NCBI GenBank assembly: GCA_934490165.1
Contig: CAKSTB010000009.1
Coordinates: 43,252-107,251 of the forward strand
Length of the DNA: 64,000 nt
Direction: 5' to 3'
Source: an uncultured Ruminiclostridium sp.
GTDB lineage: Bacteria > Bacillota > Clostridia > Oscillospirales > Ruminococcaceae
Every line of letters starts with the position of its first letter. Within the stretch, counting starts at the first letter, position 1. This document shows positions 8,499-15,476 of the stretch, piece after piece. A model generated the notes under the pieces. The model did no database searches. It saw only the letters and a program-made list of their open reading frames with translations, and was not told the origin of the DNA. A program made the position numbers and the translations under genes.

Positions 8499-9773
8499 TT
8501 ATACGTTATCCTGACCGGGAACATACTCAAGGCTGTCGTCAGAAACCGTAGTTTCGACAACTTCCTTCTTTTGCGTATTATCGCCCGCAGTATCGTTCTT
8601 ATCCTTGAATACGAACTTCAGCAGGATAGGCGTTACTACAGTTGTGATAACTACCATTATTACTATAGGTCCGAACAGGCTGCTGCTCATAAGTCCCATA
8701 CCAAGACCCTTATCGGCAACTATCAGTGCGACCTCGCCACGCGATATCATTCCGACACCGATCTGCAAAGCCTCTTTATTTGAGTATCTGCATATCTTAG
8801 CGCCAAGTCCGCAACCGACGACCTTTGAGAGTATAGCTACTATCAGCAGTACCACAGCAAAGATGATTATCATAGGAGTCATATCGGTAAGTGTTACCTT
8901 AAGACCTATGCTTGCGAAGAAGATAGGCGATAACAGCAGATATGACATTGTATCAAATCTGTGTGCAATGTACTTTGTCTTTGATGTACTTGAAATTACA
9001 AGACCCGCAACGAACGAACCTGTAATATCCGCAACTCCGAAGAATTCTTCCGCAACATAAGCGAAGATAAGGCAGAGCGCAAAGCTTACTATAACGTAAC
9101 GACGCTGATTTTCCTCTGTTCTCTGTGTCCACTTGTTGAATACGAAGTGGAAGAATATACCGAACAGCAGAGCGAACGCGAAGAAGCCGAGTATCTTCAG
9201 TATTACTATGCCGATGTTGCCCGATTCGGGATCTGCAAGAGATGTGATCACAGTCAGCGCAATGATACCGAGCACATCATCTATAAGTGCCGCACCGAGT
9301 ATCGCGTTACCCGCTCTCGTGCTGAGCTTTCCGAGCTCCTTAAGCGTTTCGACCGTTATACTTACCGATGTTGCCGTGAGGATAACGCCTACGAAAACGT
9401 CCTGTAAGAATGTCGATGCTGTAAGCGTGGGATCAGCCGTGCCGAAGCAGAATGCCGTAACAGCACCGCCGATAAGAGGTACGATAACACCGATAAGCGC
9501 TATTATCGAGCTTGCGACACCGCACTTTTTCATCTCGCGGATATCCGTTTCAAGACCCGCAACGAACATAAGTACGATAACACCTATCTCAGACAGGTTG
9601 CTCAGTATGGGAGCATTGTCAAGAGATACAAGGTTAAGACATACAGGACCTAAGATGATACCTGCAACCAGCGCACCGACTACCTGAGGCAGTTTTATGA
9701 TCTTTGACAGCAGTCCGAACGCCTTTGTGAAAATGAGGATTATCGCTATATAAAGCAGATATGTGTAATCCAT
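8499..9773 (-). CDS. CPA2-type cation/proton antiporter
   Basis: A 424-residue membrane protein of the monovalent cation:proton antiporter-2 family (KefB/NapA-like), with about 12 hydrophobic helices. Typical pieces are LPQVVGALVAGIILGP near the N-terminus, the central ALIDDVLGIIALTV carrying the membrane-embedded acidic pair, and GLVISSTSKTKYIAHRF. No TrkA-N (RCK) domain follows; the last 50 residues are hydrophilic and acidic. It exchanges Na+ or K+ for protons; the ion is not readable from sequence. AAGGAAG precedes the ATG. It is transcribed alone from its own promoter. Confidence 0.9.
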   Translation of the reverse strand: MDYTYLLYIAIILIFTKAFGLLSKIIKLPQVVGALVAGIILGPVCLNLVSLDNAPILSNLSEIGVIVLMFVAGLETDIREMKKCGVASSIIALIGVIVPLIGGAVTAFCFGTADPTLTASTFLQDVFVGVILTATSVSITVETLKELGKLSTRAGNAILGAALIDDVLGIIALTVITSLADPESGNIGIVILKILGFFAFALLFGIFFHFVFNKWTQRTEENQRRYVIVSFALCLIFAYVAEEFFGVADITGSFVAGLVISSTSKTKYIAHRFDTMSYLLLSPIFFASIGLKVTLTDMTPMIIIFAVVLLIVAILSKVVGCGLGAKICRYSNKEALQIGVGMISRGEVALIVADKGLGMGLMSSSLFGPIVIMVVITTVVTPILLKFVFKDKNDTAGDNTQKKEVVETTVSDDSLEYVPGQDNV

Positions 9774-9821
9774 AATTCATCTTCCTTTCCGTTTTGTTTT
9801 GTTCTACTTTTCTTTTTATCA

Positions 9822-9857
9822 CAAAGGCTATATCGTGAATTTACGATATAGCCTTTG
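9822..9857. promoter_or_regulatory. Stable hairpin in the antiporter 5' leader
   Basis: A 15-bp perfect stem (CAAAGGCTATATCGT / ACGATATAGCCTTTG) with a 5-nt loop, between the promoter and the start codon of the antiporter. A T-rich tract follows on the plus strand but not on the minus strand, so for the antiporter it is more likely a leader stem than a terminator. Confidence 0.5.
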
Positions 9858-9875
9858 TTTTATCTGTATGTCCGT

Positions 9876-9903
9876 ATTATAACACCTATTTAGAATATGT
9901 CAA
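9876..9903 (-). promoter_or_regulatory. Sigma-A promoter of the antiporter gene
   Basis: Minus strand TTGACA (9903-9898), 16-nt spacer, TATAAT (9881-9876). Confidence 0.7.
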
Positions 9904-10101
9904 TCCGCCTTGAATGTTAAAACAAAATTTTTCGTCAAAATCTATGAATTCACCAAACAAAAATGTTATAAGTGGATAATTTTCTTGACAAATTTCAATG
10001 AATTTTTTGAATGGCTTGTTATTCATTTTTGCAATACTATTATTTGTAAAGCTGACATTTAAAGTATTTTCATTTTCGGCTGAATTCTTGTAAATCGGCA
10101 T
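9886..10101 (-). pseudogene. Doubtful AT-rich ORF or gene remnant
   Basis: About 71 codons from ATG 10101. There is no usable ribosome binding site, it begins directly after the ispDF terminator, and its 3' end overlaps the antiporter promoter. Base composition is more AT-rich than neighbouring genes. It resembles no family I recognise and may be a decayed 3' fragment or spurious. Confidence 0.25.
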
Positions 10102-10105
10102 AAAC

Positions 10106-10144
10106 AAAAGCGTTACGGGATTTTTACATTCCCGTAACGCTTTT
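10106..10144 (-). terminator. Terminator of pheA-ispDF
   Basis: A 15-bp perfect stem AAAAGCGTTACGGGA / TCCCGTAACGCTTTT with a 9-nt loop, located 45 nt past the ispDF stop. Confidence 0.8.
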
Positions 10145-10189
10145 ATGGTTATGAATTTTTCATAAATATTTATTCAGCACCTGAACATT

Positions 10190-11350
10190 TCAGCCGATCT
10201 TTTCGACCATGCAGACAGCGTGTGCGGCTATGCCCTCGCCCGCTATGCCTAGCCCTTCCTCGGTAGTCGCCTTGACATTTACATCGTCCGTATCAAGTCC
10301 CAGAGCCGCCGCTATACTTCTTTGCATATCGGGTATGAAGCTTGCAAGCTTCGGCTTTTCAGCGATTATGGTTATATCCACGTTTGTAACGTGTGCGTTT
10401 TTCTCGTCAAGCAGTTTTCTGACGTGTTCAAGAAGCCGCATACTGCTGATACCCTTGTATCTGTCGTCACTGTCGGGGAAATGCTTTCCGATATCTCCGA
10501 GAGCCACAGCTCCGAGCATAGCGTCCATAAGCGCGTGTACCGCAACGTCCGCATCGCTGTGTCCGAGAAGTCCTATATTATCCTTATTCGGCACTTCCAC
10601 GCCGCAAAGTATCAGCTTTCTGCCCTCTACAAGCCTGTGCACGTCATAGCCGTGACCCACACGGAGCTTGGGAGTGTCTGATTTTCCGATTATGCTCTCA
10701 GCCATAGTGATATCCTCTTTTGTAGTAAGCTTTATATTGTCATAGCTCCCCTCAACGATAAACGGCTTTATTCCGTACAGCTCCATGACCGATGCGTCGT
10801 CCGTTATCCTTGCGTCATTCACATCGAGCTTTTCCGCCGCCGCAAGATAATCCGCCTTTCTTGCCGCCTGAGGTGTCTGCGCAAGCCACAGCGCGCTTCT
10901 GTCGGGGGTGGCGATAACCTCGCCGTTATCGCACACCTTGACGGTATCCTTTGCTCTTACCGCCGCCAGAGCCGCACCGTGCTCATATGCCGCCTGTGCT
11001 ACCTTACCGCCAAGCTCTGCCGTTAAAAACGGTCTTGCTCCGTCATGTATCGATATAACATCGCACTTATCCGATGTCATTTTCACAGCTTTCAGAGCCG
11101 ACTCAAAGCGTGTCGCCCCGCCCGTAATGATCTTTATCGGCTTATCTGTGCTCACATTGTCCCCGATAAGCTGTGTGATCTCTGCGATATTATCCTCGCT
11201 TGCCGCTATTATTATCTCATCGGCGCTGCTTTCGATAAACCGCTCCACACTATATAGTATGACCGCCTTGCCGTGAAGCTGTGCCGTCATCTTGTCAAAG
11301 CCCATTCTCCTGCCGCTTCCTGCGGCAAGTATAACCGCGCTTGTAAACAT
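10190..11350 (-). CDS. ispDF: Bifunctional IspD/IspF, MEP isoprenoid pathway
   Basis: A 386-residue fusion of two non-consecutive MEP-pathway enzymes. Residues 1-225 are 2-C-methyl-D-erythritol 4-phosphate cytidylyltransferase (AVILAAGSGRRMG nucleotide-binding loop, HDGARPF). Residues 228-386 are 2-C-methyl-D-erythritol 2,4-cyclodiphosphate synthase (VGHGYDVHRL and GHSDADVAVHALMDAMLGA, which hold the metal-binding Asp/His). IspDF fusions are known in several bacterial lineages. It lies 15 bp after pheA, follows AAAGGAGCGGT and is closed by a strong terminator. Confidence 0.95.
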   Translation of the reverse strand: MFTSAVILAAGSGRRMGFDKMTAQLHGKAVILYSVERFIESSADEIIIAASEDNIAEITQLIGDNVSTDKPIKIITGGATRFESALKAVKMTSDKCDVISIHDGARPFLTAELGGKVAQAAYEHGAALAAVRAKDTVKVCDNGEVIATPDRSALWLAQTPQAARKADYLAAAEKLDVNDARITDDASVMELYGIKPFIVEGSYDNIKLTTKEDITMAESIIGKSDTPKLRVGHGYDVHRLVEGRKLILCGVEVPNKDNIGLLGHSDADVAVHALMDAMLGAVALGDIGKHFPDSDDRYKGISSMRLLEHVRKLLDEKNAHVTNVDITIIAEKPKLASFIPDMQRSIAAALGLDTDDVNVKATTEEGLGIAGEGIAAHAVCMVEKIG

Positions 11351-11365
11351 ACCGCTCCTTTACGA

Positions 11366-12490
11366 TCAGTCAAAATGCTTGTAGTTGCCTAAGAATTTAA
11401 AGTACTTCATCTCTTCCTCCAGTATGGTCATAAGCCTTACCACCTCGGGGTCAAGCGCATTGCCCTCAAAGTCGAGATAGAATACAACGTCAAACGTTTC
11501 TCTCTTTATGTCCTGCTTTGCCTGAGGAACAGGCGCACTCTCTATCTTTGTGATATTCAGTCCGTACAGCGCAAAACGGATAAGCATTCTGTACAACGAG
11601 CCCGTTGTATGCGGCAGTGACATACATATTGAGATTATATCCGCGTCGGGAGTGACCTCGGGGCGCTTTGCTATGCAGATAAAGCGCGTTGTGTTGTCCG
11701 GGTTGTCCGCGATGTCGCGCTTCACTATATCCAGTCCGTACAGCTTTGCGCATCTCTCCGAGCATATCGCCGCTATCGTGTTGTCGTCACTGTTTGCGAC
11801 CATTTCTGCGGCAAGCGCCGTATTTGTATAAGGTACTTGTCTTGCGGAGCTTTCCTTTAAAAATCCGAAGCACTGCTTTAAAGCCTGTTCATGCGAATAT
11901 ATAGTCTTTATATCCGCGCCGGGCTTTGCCGCAAGGCAGTGATTTATCTTAATCTGAGTACGCTTGCAGATATAGAAATTATACTTTGCAAGCAGGTCGT
12001 AGGTCTGTCTTATATCTCCCGCAGTGCTGTTTTCTATCGGGAGAACACCGTAATCGGCGCTTCCGTTCTCTACCGCCTCAAACACATCCGAAAAATCAGG
12101 GTAAAAGTATATCTCAGACTCGGGAAACAGCTTTACCGATGCCTCTTCGGTATTACTGCCCGCAGTACCCGGGCAGGCTATCCTCATCGCGCCTGCTTTC
12201 GGGCTTGCAAACTTCGGTGTCGGCGCGTCCGCAAGTATCCTCTGCTGTAAGCACTTTGATATATCCATAATACAGGTGAACAGCTGTCCCGCACCCTCGG
12301 ATATATTCTCGGGCGCTTCGCTCTTTATACGCTCGAGTATCTCCTGCTCGCGCTTTCCCTGAAACACCTGCATATTGTTTTCTTTCTTGTACTTTGCAAC
12401 TCCGACACACAGATCCATACGTTTGAGAAACAATCTCAGTATTTCATCGTCTGTAGCGTCGATCTCTTTTCTTATCTCTGTGAGATCCAT
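11366..12490 (-). CDS. pheA: Chorismate mutase / prephenate dehydratase
   Basis: A 374-residue P-protein for phenylalanine synthesis: chorismate to prephenate to phenylpyruvate. The AroQ-type mutase domain (about 1-85) begins LTEIRKEIDATDDEILRLF. The dehydratase domain (about 105-285) contains DYGVLPIENSTAGDI and the NTTRFICIA element. A C-terminal ACT domain (about 290-374) holds the phenylalanine-binding signature in a diverged form (KIESAPVPQAKQ). The ATG at 12490 is preferred over one two codons upstream because GGAG is 7 nt before it. It is probably co-transcribed with ispDF. Confidence 0.93.
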   Translation of the reverse strand: MDLTEIRKEIDATDDEILRLFLKRMDLCVGVAKYKKENNMQVFQGKREQEILERIKSEAPENISEGAGQLFTCIMDISKCLQQRILADAPTPKFASPKAGAMRIACPGTAGSNTEEASVKLFPESEIYFYPDFSDVFEAVENGSADYGVLPIENSTAGDIRQTYDLLAKYNFYICKRTQIKINHCLAAKPGADIKTIYSHEQALKQCFGFLKESSARQVPYTNTALAAEMVANSDDNTIAAICSERCAKLYGLDIVKRDIADNPDNTTRFICIAKRPEVTPDADIISICMSLPHTTGSLYRMLIRFALYGLNITKIESAPVPQAKQDIKRETFDVVFYLDFEGNALDPEVVRLMTILEEEMKYFKFLGNYKHFD

Positions 12491-12588
12491 TTTCATTCTC
12501 CGTTTCTTTATTTCGGTATTTTATACATTATACAGCAATTGCCGCAGAGCCTTTTACAAACTCTGCGACAATACATAAATTTTTAATT

Positions 12589-14379
12589 TTAGTCTGCTTT
12601 TGACTCCGATGAGCTTTCAGCCGCAGATGAGGAAGAAGCTTCGGAGGACGTTTTGGAAGATGTATCGCTGTCAGCTCCTGCCTTGGCGTAATATACAGTC
12701 ACCGTTTCGGAATTCTCAACATCGACCTCTTCACCGACCTTCTTACTGCACTTAACGACATATCCCGCCTTGACGCCGTTCGTGTCGCTCGTTTCCTTCT
12801 TTTCAAACTTCACGTTTCTCTGCGACAGTATAGCGGTATACTCGTCAACCTTAAGTCCTTTATAATCGGGGAGCGCTATAGATGAAGGACCCTTGCTGAC
12901 TACAAGCTTTATCTCCGTACCCGCCGTGATCTCGGTATCGGGTTCTATGCTCTGGCTTATTACTATGCCGTTTGCGACTGTATCGTCAAATTTGTACTCA
13001 ACGTTTATCTTGACAAAGTTGTATGTGTCCTGTATAGATGTAAACAGCGCACCTGTGAATGTCGGGCAGCCGTACACGATATCGGGCATCGTATCGGAGG
13101 ATACCGTTGTTGAGGCGGTAGTCGTTTCCGGGGCGCTTGAAGAAGCCGTGCTCTCGGGCGCAGAGTAATAGTTAGGGTCGTATGACGAGCTTGCGTTATT
13201 GTCTGTCATTGCAAGCACCGCGATAGCGATACCAAAGCCGATGATTATAACGCCGCACACGATTATCGTTGCTATTATCGCCGCTTTGTTGTTCTGCTTT
13301 TTCTTCTTACCCTTAGCGTTTGTATTTTTCTGCACAGGCGCTTTTTCAGGCTCTTCCGTAACTTCAATGCGCTTTACACGCTGAACCGGGCGCACAGGCT
13401 CCTGCTCGGCGGTATTGAACTTAGGCTGTTCAAACAGCTTTACAACAAGCTCAGTTATAGTCTGTATACGGTTTGAGGTGTTGAGCTTCAGACCGTTCAT
13501 TATGACCTTTGAAACGTGGCTCGGCACATTTCTGTTTATTACCATAGGCTCGGGGCAGTTGTCATTGCCGAGCCTTGAAATTGACTCGGTAGGCGCACAG
13601 CCCGTCAGCACTCTGTACAGCGTAGCGGATATGCCGTATACGTCTGTCCATGTACCCTGCCACTCTGCGGACGAATACTGTTCGGGAGCGGAATAGCCGG
13701 GGTACATCTCGCAAGCGATCTCCGTGCCTGTCGTTCTCCCTGCGCTTATCTGAAAATCTATGAGCTTAAGCTCGTTCTTCTCTGTCACAAGTATAGTCTG
13801 CGGACTTATCCCACGGTGGATTATCCCTGCTGAGTGCACAAGGCTGAGCGTGGTCAGTATCGGGGGGAAGAGCTCCTTTACCCTGTCCCATGTAAGCTCG
13901 CCCGAGCAGTTGGCAAGATAATTCTTCAGCGTTATGCCGTTGATAAACTCGAATATTACATACGCCGTATTGTTCTGTGGGAAAATATCAAGCACCGTCT
14001 GTATGTGCGTCATTGAACGTGCCTTCAGCAACGCCTTGTTAAGCTCCACAAACTCCGACATATACGTCTTGTAAAGCGGGAGCTGGTTAGGGTCAACTAT
14101 TATCTGCGGATCGCCCTTCTTGCGTGAGCACAGTGTATCGGGCATATATTCCTTGATCGTGACCTTTGTACCGGTCACCTTGTCAAAACCGATATATGTA
14201 GCTCCCTCGCCGTTGTAGCTGAGAAGCTTTCCTGCGATATAGCGGTCGTTGAGCACCGTCCCCGGTGCAAGATATGACGGCAGATAGGGCGCGTCATTGC
14301 TGTAGCCGCACTTCTCGCACGGTCCGTCGCTCTCTTTCTCGTTCATACAGCCTAAGCACAGTCTGTTTATCTCTGTCAT
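12589..14379 (-). CDS. PASTA-domain Ser/Thr pseudokinase with zinc ribbon
   Basis: A 596-residue protein. A four-Cys zinc ribbon (Cys8, 11, 21, 24) leads into a protein-kinase fold (about 47-320). The ATP-anchoring lysine (VTIK, Lys76) and an APEQY activation segment are kept. But the catalytic loop reads HRG at 188-190 instead of HRD, the metal-binding Asn is Thr195, and DFG is DFQ (208-210). A TM helix (about 367-390) precedes an extracellular Ser-rich linker, two PASTA domains (about 432-496 and 500-567) and a Ser-rich tail. PASTA domains bind peptidoglycan fragments in relatives. Loss of the HRD aspartate argues for a non-catalytic sensor or scaffold. AAAGG precedes the ATG. Confidence 0.9.
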   Translation of the reverse strand: MTEINRLCLGCMNEKESDGPCEKCGYSNDAPYLPSYLAPGTVLNDRYIAGKLLSYNGEGATYIGFDKVTGTKVTIKEYMPDTLCSRKKGDPQIIVDPNQLPLYKTYMSEFVELNKALLKARSMTHIQTVLDIFPQNNTAYVIFEFINGITLKNYLANCSGELTWDRVKELFPPILTTLSLVHSAGIIHRGISPQTILVTEKNELKLIDFQISAGRTTGTEIACEMYPGYSAPEQYSSAEWQGTWTDVYGISATLYRVLTGCAPTESISRLGNDNCPEPMVINRNVPSHVSKVIMNGLKLNTSNRIQTITELVVKLFEQPKFNTAEQEPVRPVQRVKRIEVTEEPEKAPVQKNTNAKGKKKKQNNKAAIIATIIVCGVIIIGFGIAIAVLAMTDNNASSSYDPNYYSAPESTASSSAPETTTASTTVSSDTMPDIVYGCPTFTGALFTSIQDTYNFVKINVEYKFDDTVANGIVISQSIEPDTEITAGTEIKLVVSKGPSSIALPDYKGLKVDEYTAILSQRNVKFEKKETSDTNGVKAGYVVKCSKKVGEEVDVENSETVTVYYAKAGADSDTSSKTSSEASSSSAAESSSESKAD

Positions 14380-14862
14380 TCAGACATTCCTTTCAAAAGA
14401 GGATCTTCTCCTCGCAAAGTTTTATGTATAACCGCCGTCTACCGACAGTACAGTCTGTTGAAAAACCTATATAACTTTTTTAAATGGGGTTTGGGGCGTA
14501 GCCCCAAGCGGGGTGAGGGCGGCAGCCCCACACTCAGCCCCCGGCACGGATGCCGGGCGTGTATGCCCAGAGGCTCTGCACGATGCAGAGCCAACCAAGC
14601 ATACACAGCCTTTCACCCCGGGAAAGGGGTTTGGGGATAGGGATTGTGAACAAGTGCCTTTTTTAAAAAACAGACTTTTCTACAAACTGAACCGCCGTTT
14701 ACCGGCGATAATTATCTATAATTCAGCTACTATATAATAACTTAAAAACCGCTCGATGTCAACGGTTTCGGGCGATTTGTAATAATATTGTAACTTTTTT
14801 AAAAAAATCGGTGTTAATTTAAATAATATTAGCATTTCTTTCTATAAAATATTTTGTGGAAG
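14380..14862. other. Intergenic region with a MITE-like element
   Basis: No gene. The middle is a GC-rich block of palindromes (14451-14689) with related ends. The rest is AT-rich and leads into the promoter of the small gene at 14923. Confidence 0.6.
14451..14689. mobile_element. MITE-like palindromic element
   Basis: About 239 bp. The left end CAGTCTGTTGAAAAA and the inverted right end CAGTTTGTAGAAAAGTCTG are imperfect terminal inverted repeats; the interior has several hairpins (for example GGCTCTGCA...TGCAGAGCC) and no coding capacity. Imperfect direct copies of AACCGCCGT-TACCG flank it. The right-end motif recurs alone at 62267-62283 and 63893-63910. Confidence 0.45.
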
Positions 14863-14891
14863 TTGACAAAGCGCCGCCGCGGGGTTATACT
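14863..14891 (+). promoter_or_regulatory. Sigma-A promoter
   Basis: TTGACA (14863-14868), 17-nt spacer, TATACT (14886-14891), about 30 nt before the ATG at 14923. Confidence 0.75.
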
Positions 14892-14922
14892 TGAATAAAA
14901 ATTCTGTGTATAAGGTGATATT

Positions 14923-15240
14923 ATGTTCGGTAAAAACAAACGACCCAAAGATACAATGTCGGTAAAGGATATGACGCGGCTTGACAAACGACCGCTGAAA
15001 TACGTCACAATGCGTGACCCAGAAACCTATAAGGAGGTACGGCTCGGTGAAAACGGCGCTGTAAACATTATGGACGGCGATTTTGTGCTTGTCTGCCTTG
15101 GTAAGGACGTGATGCGCTGTGACCTGACGGAAGTACGGGTGGGCGAGCTTATGAACCTGTCGGGCATAACGGTCAAGGGCATTGATAAAGGAACAGGTAA
15201 AGAAATGTCGGTAATAGCTTACTTTGCGGATAAATTCTGA
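14923..15240 (+). CDS. Small conserved-looking protein, function unknown
   Basis: A 105-residue soluble protein, highly charged at the N-terminus (FGKNKRPKDTM). The C-terminal part alternates hydrophobic and charged residues as expected for a small beta-rich domain. It has a consensus promoter and AAGGTGATA before the ATG, so it is very likely real. No family recognised; no Cys, His cluster, signal peptide or TM segment. The next gene starts 236 nt downstream behind its own promoter. Confidence 0.75.
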   Translation: MFGKNKRPKDTMSVKDMTRLDKRPLKYVTMRDPETYKEVRLGENGAVNIMDGDFVLVCLGKDVMRCDLTEVRVGELMNLSGITVKGIDKGTGKEMSVIAYFADKF

Positions 15241-15342
15241 TAGCGAAAACTGATTTTGTTAATCTCAACCAATTTCTAAGACACAATTTTATAGACAATA
15301 AACAAAATATCATATTGCTTATTAAATAAAATCCAATCTCCG

Positions 15343-15371
15343 TTGACATCACATTTTCGTTGTGATATGCT
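15343..15371 (+). promoter_or_regulatory. Promoter with internal inverted repeat, ABC exporter genes
   Basis: TTGACA (15343-15348), 17-nt spacer, TATGCT (15366-15371). ATCACA (15348-15353) and TGTGAT (15361-15366) form an inverted repeat filling the spacer, so a repressor site is plausible. The start codon follows about 105 nt later. Confidence 0.6.
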
Positions 15372-15476
15372 TTAAATAGCATTAAATACGTATGTTATTG
15401 CATAGTATCCCATCATTAAATTATCAGTTAAAAAGTTCAGATTTCTTTCAATCACATTTTTTCAAAGAGGTAAAAT

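Noticed and set aside
7502..8560. Extended 352-codon form of speD
   Set aside because: The extra N-terminus overlaps the antiporter gene and promoter; the TTG at 8338 aligns with the family start.
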